A DNA stretch of 39,752 nucleotides. Source: Lachnospiraceae bacterium UBA7182 (GTDB lineage Bacteria; Bacillota; Clostridia; Lachnospirales; Lachnospiraceae). Location: positions 1-39,752 of the forward strand of contig DKVI01000019.1 of assembly GCA_002491115.1 (NCBI GenBank). Direction: 5' to 3'. Positions 16,199-24,838 of this stretch are shown piece by piece. The notes below the pieces were generated by a model that saw only the letters and a list, made by a program, of their open reading frames with translations, ran no database searches and was not told the DNA's origin. Position numbers and translations under genes: made by a program. How positions within the stretch are numbered: position 1 is the first letter of the stretch; every line of letters begins with the position of its first letter.

Positions 16199-17517
16199 AA
16201 AGTAAATCCTTCATATTTACCGCCGTTTTCTTCCTGCCCCCTGTCCGCCGCCCCGATCATGGAACCGGACAGCGCAATCCCTTTTTGTCCGCCTAAAAAA
16301 GTTGCCATCGTATCGTCTTTTCTCACGGTACTTTTTAAATCCAGTATAGTCAGAAAATCCCGTATAAACTCCCTGGGCGTTAAATGATTGGCCGCAGCAA
16401 TCCGCCGATATTCATAATTTACAAACTGTATCCTCTCTTCCTCGGAAAAATATGTTTCCCTTTCATGCAGCATGGCATGCATACTTTCCAACCGCTCGAT
16501 CAGCGCCATAAATTCTTCCGCCGTAAGCATGGACAACTGAATGACAGGCGCGCGGTATACTTCGTCTCCCTGAAGTTCCGAATTGGACAGGCGGCTTCGT
16601 AAGGCTTCGTAGGAAAAAATCCCCCGCCTGCGGTCATGGATCGAAGAAGGTATCCCGCACAGAATAATCCCCATATATTTGGCCTCATTGCCATAGCAGG
16701 CGTTATACATGGACAAAAGCCGCTCAAAATTATGCTCTCTGGTGATGGAATTTACGATATTGCGGGTAATCTGGGTCAGTTCGTCCAGGAGAATATACAG
16801 GCCCTGATAGCCGATCTCTTTCATAAAAACCGCCCAGATTTTCATATAGGAAAACCAGTCGCCGTCCCCTATGACCGCGGATACTCTCAGGGCGGCTTTC
16901 GCTTCGGTCCGGTTGTGGAACTCTCCTCTGAACCACTTAAGCGCCTGATCTTTCTCGCAAATATCCTCCAGTATATACCCATGAATATACCTGCACAATA
17001 CTTCATAAAAATCAAATCCATGAGGAAGCGCTTCTATCTTTTTCTTTAAAGAAGCACCTGTCTTTAAAACATCATTAAAAATGTCCCGACTGTCTTCCAG
17101 ACCTTTTTGCACGGCATGCCCCTGACAATCATACAAATAAGTATCCAGCACTTCTTCCAGCGCGTTTCCGGAGGGACTTGTCCTTGTACACATCCGGGAC
17201 ATCAGGCATTTGTAGGTTTCAAGCCCTTCTTTTTTTGTACCGCAGAGTTTTCTCTCAGGCGCCAGTTCACACTCCATGACCACAAACCCCCGCAGCAGCG
17301 CTTCATTTTTCACCAGCTTCGCCATAAAACTTTTCCCGGTACCATAAGCACCCTCCAAAAGCCGGAAAGTAGAATATCCTTCCGATATCTGATCCATATC
17401 ATGGGTGATCGCCGCCACCTCGTCCTTTCGCCCTACCGCAATATACTGCAGACCATTATCCGGCACCGTGCCACCTGCCAGCGCGTGCAGAACGGTCTTT
17501 GCAATCCGTTTGTTCAT
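16195..17517 (-). CDS. BREX BrxC/BrxD-type P-loop ATPase (DUF2791)
   Basis: A 440-residue AAA-type ATPase. Walker A is GAYGTGKS (residues 56-63) and Walker B is YILLDEL (241-247); the block IAVGRKDEV before the P-loop and RREHN-like TREHNFERLL after it fit the DUF2791 family, which includes BrxD. The frame is open to 17646, but the start at 17517 is preferred: GATAAGGA lies 5 bases before it and the protein then begins MNKRIAKTVLHALAGG like its relatives. It starts 16 bases past the TerB stop. It probably acts as a motor or switch together with the helicase encoded next. Confidence 0.88.
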   Translation of the reverse strand: MNKRIAKTVLHALAGGTVPDNGLQYIAVGRKDEVAAITHDMDQISEGYSTFRLLEGAYGTGKSFMAKLVKNEALLRGFVVMECELAPERKLCGTKKEGLETYKCLMSRMCTRTSPSGNALEEVLDTYLYDCQGHAVQKGLEDSRDIFNDVLKTGASLKKKIEALPHGFDFYEVLCRYIHGYILEDICEKDQALKWFRGEFHNRTEAKAALRVSAVIGDGDWFSYMKIWAVFMKEIGYQGLYILLDELTQITRNIVNSITREHNFERLLSMYNACYGNEAKYMGIILCGIPSSIHDRRRGIFSYEALRSRLSNSELQGDEVYRAPVIQLSMLTAEEFMALIERLESMHAMLHERETYFSEEERIQFVNYEYRRIAAANHLTPREFIRDFLTILDLKSTVRKDDTMATFLGGQKGIALSGSMIGAADRGQEENGGKYEGFTL

Positions 17518-17533
17518 TTTTTCCTTATCTCCC

Positions 17534-19141
17534 CTATGGCTGTGACGCAAACTCTGCCGCTTCTTCCCGGTATTCTTCCAGAACCCGGATTTCGCCGCCC
17601 TCCTTTTCCAGAAGAATATCCCCCAAAAGCGCAAGGGCTTTCTCATTGATCGTTTTGATCATTATATTTTCCGGCATTTTAACCGCTTTTAGATACACTT
17701 TTGCCTGTTCCTGTTCTTCCCGGCACAAAAATCCGACATACTCTCTTTCCGCGCGGGTCCAGACAGGTTCATCCGGAACCTGTTCAGAAGGTTTTGCCGG
17801 CTGTATCTCTTCTGTCAATTCTTCTCGATCTTCGTAATCAATCTCGCCTTCCTGCAACATGCTCAGAACGGACCGTGCATCTTCTCTGGCCTTTTTTAGT
17901 CGTTCATGATCAACAGCGGCATCAGGCGCCCTGTCCCCGTAATCCATGTCTTCGATGGCCTTTCGGACAGCGGATTTTTTCTTCTGCTGCGGAAGCTTTA
18001 TCCGGCTGGCTTCCAGATACGCAAGTACTCCCTTCTGTATGGCTGCCTCGAACCGCTCGTCCGCCACCATGGATTTCAGTACTTCCACATCCTGTATACG
18101 ATCCGCGCCGCCCATATAGGCCTTGTTCAAAATCCGGGCAGAAGAGCGCTTTCTTTTCTTTTTAACAAGAAAATATTCCCGCATATACGATTCTGTATAC
18201 AGATGGATCAGATTCAGAAGATCCTGTACACTTTCCCGAAGGATATAATACCAGTATCTCCAGTAGTCCGAGTAGCTCTGGCGTTCAAAATATACATACC
18301 GGGAAACGCGGACGATCTTTTTATCCCCGGTATTTTCTTTTGACATGGGGTAATTGGGAATATAAGCGGAAGCATAAAATCCGTTCAGAATCACATGGCG
18401 AAAATCATAGGGCTTCAGGTTTTCTTCCAATGCCCTGAATACGCAGGGCATCGCTTTCCATGTGTGTTTTATGTAGTCCTCCTGCGAATAGATTTCTTCT
18501 TCTTTTAAGAGACGCGCGTTCTGCCGGACATACTGATCCGCTTCCTTATAATTCCCCTTTTCGATCTTAAGAAAATTCCGGCCGCTAAAGTCCTGACCGC
18601 TTTTTTCTTCCAAAAGAAGAATCATCTCCTTTGCCATCTCCGTATGGGCGATCATAAACAAACGGCAGACGGCATAAAAATATTCTGTCATTCCGTCGCT
18701 TATCTTCCTGTCCCCGTTTAGGGCGTCCCAGAACGCAAGCATGGCTGCAAACGCATCTTTCGGCGTGTCCTGGTAAATCAGATTGGCCAGCTCGAGGATA
18801 TAATACTTTACATAGAGCATATTCACTTTGCCAACCACATTCTTCCTGAAATCTTTTACCAGCGTATAATAGCACAGAATCTGCTCGTCACTCATTTCTT
18901 CCAGACAGCGTATCTCTCTGGATATGCGTACATGAACGTCGTATCTTACGTCCAAATCCTTCATATACAGTGCTTCTTCCCTGAAAAAAGACAGATCCAC
19001 CTTGTAATAATCGTAGTGTCTGGAACTTTTCCCCCATTTGCGGGTCTTTAATTTGATCACATACCTGCGAAACGCCTCCACTTTCCGCTCAGGCGTCATC
19101 TTTAACTCATACATTCGGCTCAGATCCACAGGTTTTTTCAT
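17534..19141 (-). CDS. TerB-N/TerB-C domain protein
   Basis: A 535-residue protein without Walker motifs. Residues about 45-165 look like the TerB-N domain (basic, aromatic, with YVKYYILELANLIYQDTP). Residues about 350-535 look like TerB-C: LEASRIKLPQQK, LKKAREDARSVLSMLQEGE, then an acidic linker and MIKTINEKALALLGDILLE near the end. TerB-N and TerB-C proteins are known from predicted DNA-processing complexes with Lhr-like helicases and DUF2791 ATPases, exactly as arranged here. The ATG overlaps the XRE gene stop by 4 bases and has only a weak ribosome site, so it probably depends on coupled translation. No enzyme activity can be assigned. Confidence 0.75.
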   Translation of the reverse strand: MKKPVDLSRMYELKMTPERKVEAFRRYVIKLKTRKWGKSSRHYDYYKVDLSFFREEALYMKDLDVRYDVHVRISREIRCLEEMSDEQILCYYTLVKDFRKNVVGKVNMLYVKYYILELANLIYQDTPKDAFAAMLAFWDALNGDRKISDGMTEYFYAVCRLFMIAHTEMAKEMILLLEEKSGQDFSGRNFLKIEKGNYKEADQYVRQNARLLKEEEIYSQEDYIKHTWKAMPCVFRALEENLKPYDFRHVILNGFYASAYIPNYPMSKENTGDKKIVRVSRYVYFERQSYSDYWRYWYYILRESVQDLLNLIHLYTESYMREYFLVKKKRKRSSARILNKAYMGGADRIQDVEVLKSMVADERFEAAIQKGVLAYLEASRIKLPQQKKKSAVRKAIEDMDYGDRAPDAAVDHERLKKAREDARSVLSMLQEGEIDYEDREELTEEIQPAKPSEQVPDEPVWTRAEREYVGFLCREEQEQAKVYLKAVKMPENIMIKTINEKALALLGDILLEKEGGEIRVLEEYREEAAEFASQP

Positions 19142-19446
19142 GCGGCCGTCATCTTCTTCCAGTTTTTATAATATTTTGTCAGGCGCTTTAAGCGGCATAC
19201 ATCTGCCCCGCGCTCTGCAGCCTCTCCGTTTCCGGTCACCATGTCGTCCATGGTTACGCCAAAAAAACGGCTTAACGCGTACAGATTATCCAGAGAAGGA
19301 AGATTAATGCCGTCCGTCCACCGGTATACAGTCTGCACACAGGTCAAAGACAGGTACTCCTGGATGTCTCTCGGGGTTACGCCTTTTTGCCGCATCAATA
19401 TCTTTAAATACTGCCCTGTCCGTATTCTGTCTATGACAGGTATCAT
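19138..19446 (-). CDS. XRE-family helix-turn-helix protein
   Basis: A 102-residue protein with one Cro/CI-type HTH at residues about 10-70 (LKILMRQKGVTPRDIQEYL then VYRWTDGINLPSLDNLYALSRFFGVTMDDM) and a basic tail rich in Lys and Tyr. AAAGGAG lies 8 bases before the ATG, and the ATG overlaps the hydrolase stop by 4 bases. It could regulate the operon it sits in, perhaps through the 32-bp inverted repeat in the leader at 20091-20122, or be a DNA-targeting part of the TerB module. Confidence 0.88.
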   Translation of the reverse strand: MIPVIDRIRTGQYLKILMRQKGVTPRDIQEYLSLTCVQTVYRWTDGINLPSLDNLYALSRFFGVTMDDMVTGNGEAAERGADVCRLKRLTKYYKNWKKMTAA

Positions 19447-20069
19447 AGCTGCATCTCCTTTATTTTCTCTGCCACCGCGCGGGCCAGCGCCAAATGGCTG
19501 TCTTTGTCCAGATGCAGGCCGTCTGTCACGCTGGCGCAGACTGCCTCTGACGCGTCCAGAAAACCACAGGCATACACTTCTGCCAGCTTTTTATATTCCG
19601 CCGCCAGTTCACCGGATACTTTCAGGGAAGTTTTGTCAAATTCCGTGCCAAAGCCGCTTTTCAAGACATTTTCTGTAATCGGCGCCGGAGCGATCAAAAG
19701 CATCTGAAACGGCTTTGCCGCATGGCAGATCGCCTCTTTTATGACTTGCTCCAGGGCGTCTTTGATCTGTGCTGCCGACACATGAAACTGCGTCTTACAG
19801 TCGTTGCTCCCAAGCATAACCACCAGAAGATCCACGGGCCCGTGACTCTTTATGATTGCCCCCATCGTGTCAAGCCCGCATCTTCCGGGACAGGTCATGT
19901 CTTCAAAAGCCGTAGTCCTTCCGCACAGCCCTTCTTCTATTACTTCAAAGGAAGTTCCTGACAAGTCCTGAAGCTTTCCGGGCCAGCGGGTATGACAGTC
20001 ATATCTTCCCCCTTTCCCCGGAATATACCCAAAGGTGTTGGAATCTCCATAACATATTATTTTTTTCAT
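19443..20069 (-). CDS. SGNH/GDSL-type hydrolase
   Basis: A 208-residue cytoplasmic SGNH hydrolase. Block I is YGDSNTFGY (Ser nucleophile at residue 9), block III is GSND, and block V is DGLHLD with the catalytic Asp and His. It resembles the small arylesterase or acyl-CoA-thioesterase-like branch. No signal peptide. AAGGAA precedes the ATG. It is the first gene of the operon that continues with the XRE, TerB, ATPase, helicase and ThyX-like genes, with its own promoter at 20149-20177. Substrate unknown, and the reason for its place in this operon is not clear. Confidence 0.92.
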   Translation of the reverse strand: MKKIICYGDSNTFGYIPGKGGRYDCHTRWPGKLQDLSGTSFEVIEEGLCGRTTAFEDMTCPGRCGLDTMGAIIKSHGPVDLLVVMLGSNDCKTQFHVSAAQIKDALEQVIKEAICHAAKPFQMLLIAPAPITENVLKSGFGTEFDKTSLKVSGELAAEYKKLAEVYACGFLDASEAVCASVTDGLHLDKDSHLALARAVAEKIKEMQL

Positions 20070-20090
20070 ACAGTTCCTTACAACAGGATT

Positions 20091-20122
20091 ACGCCTGCCA
20101 GATCAACAACTCTGGCCGGCGT
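20091..20122 (-). repeat. 32-bp inverted repeat in the leader of the hydrolase/TerB operon
   Basis: Arms ACGCCTGCCAGA (20091-20102) and TCTGGCCGGCGT (20111-20122) pair over 12 positions with one mismatch around an 8-base loop. It lies between the promoter and the ribosome site of the hydrolase gene. No T-run follows on the minus strand, so it is not a normal terminator. It could be an operator for the operon's XRE protein or an RNA stem that controls translation. Confidence 0.6.
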
Positions 20123-20148
20123 AAAGGTGTTTTATTTATAATGATTTA

Positions 20149-20177
20149 ATAGTATCTTTTTTTATTGGATTCGTCAA
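20149..20177 (-). promoter_or_regulatory. promoter of the hydrolase/XRE/TerB/ATPase/helicase/ThyX operon
   Basis: The minus strand shows TTGACG (20177-20172), a 17-base spacer and TACTAT (20154-20149). The start site is expected near 20142, giving a leader of about 70 bases that contains the inverted repeat. Confidence 0.75.
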
Positions 20178-20227
20178 GAAAGAAATGACTTTTCCTCTGA
20201 AAGCAGATATAGCAGGATTATCAGAAA

Positions 20228-20653
20228 TTATCCGATCGCAAATGTCATCTCGGCTGTCGCCGCGACTTTTCCGTCCACCGTCGCCTTTGCTTCTCCGACG
20301 CCGATGGCCCCTTTTTGCTTTACAATCTTAAGCTCCAGCGTCAGAACGTCGCCCGGAACGACTTTTCTCTTAAATTTTGCTTTGTCAATGGCTCCAAAAT
20401 AAGCGGTCTTTCCTTTATTTTCCGGCAGGCTTAAGATGGCTACCGCCCCGGTCTGCGCCAGCGCTTCCAGGATCAGCACACCGGGCATCACCGGTTCCTG
20501 GGGGAAATGACCGTTAAAAAAGGGCTCATTGTAGGATACGCACTTTTTTCCCATCGCGTACACGCCCGGCTCAAGCTCCTCGATCCGGTCGATCAGAAGA
20601 AACGGCTGGCGGTGGGGAATGATCTTCATAATCTCATTGATGTCCATTACCAT
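20228..20653 (-). CDS. fabZ: 3-hydroxyacyl-ACP dehydratase FabZ
   Basis: A 141-residue hot-dog-fold dehydratase. The active-site His and Glu lie in GHFPQEPVMPGVLILEALAQ, and the N-terminal IPHRQPFLLIDRI block is typical. It removes water from 3-hydroxyacyl-ACP in the elongation cycle. GGAGG lies 9 bases before the chosen ATG; an ATG two codons further on is possible. It is the last gene of the fab operon, 20 bases after fabF. In many Firmicutes accB lies between fabF and fabZ; here it does not. Confidence 0.95.
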   Translation of the reverse strand: MVMDINEIMKIIPHRQPFLLIDRIEELEPGVYAMGKKCVSYNEPFFNGHFPQEPVMPGVLILEALAQTGAVAILSLPENKGKTAYFGAIDKAKFKRKVVPGDVLTLELKIVKQKGAIGVGEAKATVDGKVAATAEMTFAIG

Positions 20654-20672
20654 AGTAAAGTCCCTCCTTCTG

Positions 20673-21905
20673 CTACTGATATTTTTTGATCAGGATGCTT
20701 GCGTTATGGCCGCCGAATCCCAGAGAATTGGACAGCGCGTAGGCAAGTTCCATCGGAACGCCTTTTCCCTGCACATAATCCAGATCCAGTTCTTCGTCCG
20801 GATGTGTAAGCCCTCTGGTCACATGGACATAGCTTTCTTCCATCTCTTTTACACAGGTGATAAATTCCACGGCGCCCGCCGCACCCAAAAGGTGTCCGAT
20901 CATGGACTTGGTGGAGTTGATCTTCATCTTCTTCGCGTGTTCCCCGAAGGCAAGCTTGATGGCCCTGGTCTCAAAAAGGTCATTGTGATGGGTCGCCGTT
21001 CCGTGGGCGTTGATATACAGGATATCTTCCATGGACGCACCGGACTCCTCTACGGCCCACCTCATGGCCGTGGCCGCCCCCATGCCGTCTTCCGCCGGGG
21101 ACGTGATATGGTAAGCGTCGCTGGTGGCGCCGTATCCTGCCACTTCGGCCAATATCTTCGCCCCTCTTGCTCTGGCATGCTCCAGTTCTTCCAGTACCAC
21201 GATGCCCGCGCCTTCCCCCATGACGAAACCGTCCCTGTCCTTATCAAAGGGAAGAGAACAGCGGTCCGGGTCTTCGCTGCCGGACAGCGCCGTCAAGGCC
21301 GCGAAACCTGCCACGCCCACCGGGCAGATACAGCTCTCGGAGCCTCCCGCCAGCATCACGTCCGCGTCGCCTGCCTGGATACTGCGGTACGCCTCTCCGA
21401 TGGAATGGGTGCCGGTAGCACAGGCAGTCACCACATTCAGGCTCTTTCCTTTCAGGCCGTAGGCGATGGATACGTTCCCTGCCGCCATATTGGATATCAT
21501 TAACGGCACCATCAGAGGACTGACCCGGCCCGGCCCTTTCTGATTCAGCCTGGTATGCTCTCTCTCAATGACTTCCAGGCTGCCGATCCCCGATCCGATG
21601 GAGCATCCTACCCGATACGGGTCTTCCTTTTCCATGTTAAGGCCCGCCTGTTCCATGGCCTCTTTAGCCGCCGCCACCGCATACTGGGAGAAAGCCTCCA
21701 TCCTTTTGGCCGCCTTAAAATCCATAAAATCTTTCGCCGTAAAACCTTTTACTTCGGCCGCCACATGGGCCTTGTATTCGGATGTATCAAATTTGGTGAT
21801 TCTGCCAAAGCCGTGATTCCCTGCTTTGATATTCTCAAAATAGTCTTTTACATTTAATCCCATGGGAGTGATCGCCCCCATGCCGGTTACTGCTACTCTT
21901 CTCAT
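20673..21905 (-). CDS. fabF: 3-oxoacyl-ACP synthase II FabF
   Basis: A 410-residue ketosynthase with the Cys-His-His triad: Cys in VVTACATGTHSIGEAY, His in NAHGTATHHND and His in MIGHLLGAAGAVE. It condenses malonyl-ACP with acyl-ACP. The ATG overlaps the fabG stop by 4 bases, and no separate ribosome site is seen, so translation is probably coupled. Confidence 0.96.
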   Translation of the reverse strand: MRRVAVTGMGAITPMGLNVKDYFENIKAGNHGFGRITKFDTSEYKAHVAAEVKGFTAKDFMDFKAAKRMEAFSQYAVAAAKEAMEQAGLNMEKEDPYRVGCSIGSGIGSLEVIEREHTRLNQKGPGRVSPLMVPLMISNMAAGNVSIAYGLKGKSLNVVTACATGTHSIGEAYRSIQAGDADVMLAGGSESCICPVGVAGFAALTALSGSEDPDRCSLPFDKDRDGFVMGEGAGIVVLEELEHARARGAKILAEVAGYGATSDAYHITSPAEDGMGAATAMRWAVEESGASMEDILYINAHGTATHHNDLFETRAIKLAFGEHAKKMKINSTKSMIGHLLGAAGAVEFITCVKEMEESYVHVTRGLTHPDEELDLDYVQGKGVPMELAYALSNSLGFGGHNASILIKKYQ

Positions 21906-22645
21906 CCGATTGCCATACCTCCGTCTACGCTGATGATCTGCCCTGTAATATAGGACGCCCGCTCCGACGCCAGAAACGCCGCCATATAGGCGATATCCTC
22001 CGGCTTTCCAAAGCGTTTCAGAGGAATCTGCGCCGTTGCCGCTTCTTTTACGCTCTCGGAAAGCGCCTGTGTCATATCCGTGTCCACGAATCCCGGCGCG
22101 ATGGCGTTTACCGTGATGCCGCGGCTGGCAAGTTCTCTTGCCATGGTCCGGGTAAGCCCGATGACGCCTGCCTTGGAAGCCGCGTAATTCGCCTGCCCCG
22201 CATTGCCCAGAATGCCGGATACGGAAGCAATGTTGATAATTCTTCCGGCGCGCTGCCTGAGCATCTGCCGGCTGACTGCCTTGATGGTATTAAAGCAGCT
22301 CTTTAAATTGGCGCCTATCACCGCGTCGAAGTCTTCTTCCGACATCTTCATGATCAGATTGTCTCTTGTAATACCGGCATTATTTACCAGAATATCCAGA
22401 CGGCCGTAAACTTTGACCGCTTCTTTCACCATGGTGTCCACCGCGGCTGTATTGGATACATCGCACTGAATGGTCATACCGTCGGCTCCCAACGCCCGGA
22501 CTTCTGCAAGTGTCTCTTCGGCACGGTCTTTGGAGCCATTATAATTAATGATCACCGTGGCTTTCTCCCCGGCAAGGGCAAGGGCAATCGCCCTTCCGAT
22601 GCCTCTTGAGGCGCCTGTGACCAGGGCGACTTTTCCTTCTAACAT
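21902..22645 (-). CDS. fabG: 3-oxoacyl-ACP reductase FabG
   Basis: A 247-residue short-chain dehydrogenase with the NADPH motif TGASRGIGRAIA (residues 10-21), NNAG, and the Ser-Tyr-Lys catalytic set in ASVSGILGNAGQANYAASK. It reduces 3-oxoacyl-ACP. The start overlaps the end of fabD by 7 bases. Confidence 0.96.
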   Translation of the reverse strand: MLEGKVALVTGASRGIGRAIALALAGEKATVIINYNGSKDRAEETLAEVRALGADGMTIQCDVSNTAAVDTMVKEAVKVYGRLDILVNNAGITRDNLIMKMSEEDFDAVIGANLKSCFNTIKAVSRQMLRQRAGRIINIASVSGILGNAGQANYAASKAGVIGLTRTMARELASRGITVNAIAPGFVDTDMTQALSESVKEAATAQIPLKRFGKPEDIAYMAAFLASERASYITGQIISVDGGMAIG

Positions 22646-23574
22646 AAAGTCTCTCCTTTCAGCGTCTTTACTGCTTTCTCATAATCGGCCAGGTTCTCGA
22701 TGTTAAGCATCTTCACGTCCCGGCTGATCTTTCTCATAAAGCCGGACAGCGTCCTGCCGGGTCCGATCTCCAGAAATGTATCCGCGCCGTCTTTGATCAT
22801 ACGTTCCACAGACTGCTGCCAACGGACACTGGAAGATACCTGCCGGCAAAGAAGCTCTTTGATTCCTTCTGTGGACGTCACCGGCTCTGCGGTCACATTG
22901 GTAATATAAGGAACAGTAAACTCGTTCAAAGAGACGTCTTTTAGTACCTCTTTTAACTTTTCTCCCGCACCCGAAAGCATCGGTGAATGGAAAGGACCGC
23001 TGACATTCAGCCGTATGGTCCGTTTTGCCCCCGCCGCTTTTAATTTTTCACAGGCCGCGTCCACAGCCGTTTCTTCTCCCGTGATAACAATCTGCCCCGG
23101 GCAGTTATAATTGGCGACAGACACGATTCCCTCTGTCTGACGGCAGATTTCTTCGATGGCAGATGCGTCCATACCCAGCACCGCCGCCATGGCTCCGCCC
23201 ACCGGGACGGCCTCCTGCATAAGTATCCCTCTTTTCCGGACTACTTTGCAGGCGTCTTTTGCATCCATCACCTCAGAAGCAATCAGCGCCGCATACTCTC
23301 CCAGGCTTAAACCCGCATTGACGGAAGATACAATCCCTTCCTGCTGTACAGCTTTTAAAATAGCCGCTTCCACCGTCAGCATACAGATCTGCGTATACTC
23401 TGTCTGGTTAAGCTGTTCGTTTTCTTCAAAGCAAAGCTTTGCAATGTCCAGGCCGGAAGCTTCGGAAGCTGCGTCAAACACTTCCCTGCACACCGCGAAC
23501 GCTTCATAAAAATCCTTTCCCATCCCTGTGTACTGGGAACCCTGTCCGGGAAATACAAATGCTGTTCTGCTCAT
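22639..23574 (-). CDS. fabD: malonyl-CoA:ACP transacylase FabD
   Basis: A 311-residue acyltransferase with FPGQGSQYTGMGKD at the N-terminus, the nucleophile Ser in GLSLGEYAAL and the catalytic His in SGPFHSPML. It loads malonyl groups onto the carrier protein encoded two genes upstream. The ATG overlaps the fabK stop by 4 bases. Confidence 0.96.
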   Translation of the reverse strand: MSRTAFVFPGQGSQYTGMGKDFYEAFAVCREVFDAASEASGLDIAKLCFEENEQLNQTEYTQICMLTVEAAILKAVQQEGIVSSVNAGLSLGEYAALIASEVMDAKDACKVVRKRGILMQEAVPVGGAMAAVLGMDASAIEEICRQTEGIVSVANYNCPGQIVITGEETAVDAACEKLKAAGAKRTIRLNVSGPFHSPMLSGAGEKLKEVLKDVSLNEFTVPYITNVTAEPVTSTEGIKELLCRQVSSSVRWQQSVERMIKDGADTFLEIGPGRTLSGFMRKISRDVKMLNIENLADYEKAVKTLKGETLC

Positions 23575-24506
23575 GATTCTTTCCTTATCTTTAATAAAAT
23601 CTCAGCCTGTTCCATGATCTCGTCTATGATCTCCCGGCAGCTCTGGCGCCTGTTGACCATACCCGCGATCTGGCCTGCCAGGACGGAACCGTTATCCGTG
23701 TCTCCGTCCACGACCGCTTTACGGAGACCGCCCAGGGTCAGTTTCTCCAGTTCTTCAAAAGACGCCCCTTCCTGCTCCAGTCTTAAATATTCCCGGGTCA
23801 TTTTATTGCGAAGGCCCCGAACCGGATGCCCGTGGCTTCTTCCGGTCACTTCCGAATCGATGTCTTTGGCCTTTAAAATACGCTCTTTATACTTTTCATG
23901 GATCACGCACTCGTCGGATACGCAGAAGCGGGTTCCCATCTGCACGGCTTCGGCTCCCAGCATCATCGCCGCGGCAAAGCCTCTTCCGTCGGCGATACCG
24001 CCCGCCGCGATGACCGGAATCTGCACCGCATCCACCACCTGGGGTACCAGCGTCATGGTAGTTGCCTGACCGATATGGCCGCCTGACTCGGTTCCTTCCG
24101 CCACAACCGCGTCCGCGCCGCAGCGTTCCATCCGTTTCGCGAGGGCTACGGATGCCACCACCGGAATCACTTTGATCCCTGCTTCTTTCCACTGCTGCAT
24201 ATATTTCTCCGGATTGCCGGCGCCTGTGGTCACCGCCGCAACGCCTTCCTCCACAGCCACCCGGGCAATGTCGTCCGCGAAGGGACTTAAAAGCATAATG
24301 TTCAGACCAAAGGGCTTATCTGTCAGTGATTTTGCTTCACGGATATAGTTCCGGACCACATCTGCAGGCGCGTTGGCCGCGCCGATCAGGCCGAAGCCGC
24401 CCGCTTCGGATACGGCAGCCGCCAGATGGGATTCTGCCACCCATGCCATGCCACCCTGAATAATGGGTTTTTCTACCCCCAACAACTCAGTAACTCTTGT
24501 CTTCAT
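23571..24506 (-). CDS. fabK: FMN-dependent enoyl-ACP reductase FabK
   Basis: A 311-residue TIM-barrel flavoprotein of the nitronate monooxygenase/FabK group: PIIQGGMAWVAESHLAAAVSEAGGFGLIG at the start in two blocks, GTESGGHIG, and the FMN phosphate site AAGGIADGRG. It performs the last reduction of the elongation cycle. FabK replaces FabI in streptococci and many Clostridia and is known to be insensitive to triclosan. No FabI is present here, so this is probably the working enoyl reductase. Confidence 0.95.
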   Translation of the reverse strand: MKTRVTELLGVEKPIIQGGMAWVAESHLAAAVSEAGGFGLIGAANAPADVVRNYIREAKSLTDKPFGLNIMLLSPFADDIARVAVEEGVAAVTTGAGNPEKYMQQWKEAGIKVIPVVASVALAKRMERCGADAVVAEGTESGGHIGQATTMTLVPQVVDAVQIPVIAAGGIADGRGFAAAMMLGAEAVQMGTRFCVSDECVIHEKYKERILKAKDIDSEVTGRSHGHPVRGLRNKMTREYLRLEQEGASFEELEKLTLGGLRKAVVDGDTDNGSVLAGQIAGMVNRRQSCREIIDEIMEQAEILLKIRKES

Positions 24507-24525
24507 ACCGGAATTGCCTTCTTTC

Positions 24526-24759
24526 TTATTCTTCGATTCCTTTTGATTTTAAATAATCCGCCACAGCGCCTACCGTTATGAGGTTTTCCAGTTCTTCAGA
24601 AGGAATCTCAATCTCGTATTCATCTTCCAGATTGGTCACCAGCTCAAACAGATCCAGAGAATCCGCGCCCAGGTCCTCCTTAAAAGAAGTCTCGGCGGTC
24701 AGCTCCGCTGCGTCTACGTTTAACTGTTCTGCTATCATCTCTTTAATTTTTTCTAACAT
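24526..24759 (-). CDS. acpP: acyl carrier protein
   Basis: A 77-residue acidic carrier protein with the phosphopantetheine site DLGADSLDLFELV; the Ser is the attachment point. An in-frame ATG at 24783 would add eight residues, but the start at 24759 is preferred because AAGGAG lies 9 bases before it and the protein then begins MLEKIKEMIAEQ as in other ACPs. It lies between fabH and fabK. Confidence 0.96.
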   Translation of the reverse strand: MLEKIKEMIAEQLNVDAAELTAETSFKEDLGADSLDLFELVTNLEDEYEIEIPSEELENLITVGAVADYLKSKGIEE

Positions 24760-24838
24760 GATTGTAATCTCCTTATATTTCATAATTTGTTACAGCCCTT
24801 TTTAGTACCTGGCTGTCGCTGTTTTGGCTTTGTTGTTT

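Noticed and set aside
14039..17517. A complete BREX or phage-growth-limitation system
   Set aside because: Only BrxD-like and BrxHI-like proteins are present. PglX, PglZ, PglW and BrxA/B/C/L genes are absent from the window.
24795..24815. FapR operator between fabH and acpP (TTAGTACC)
   Set aside because: Only one half-site is present and it lies inside the operon, not at the promoter.
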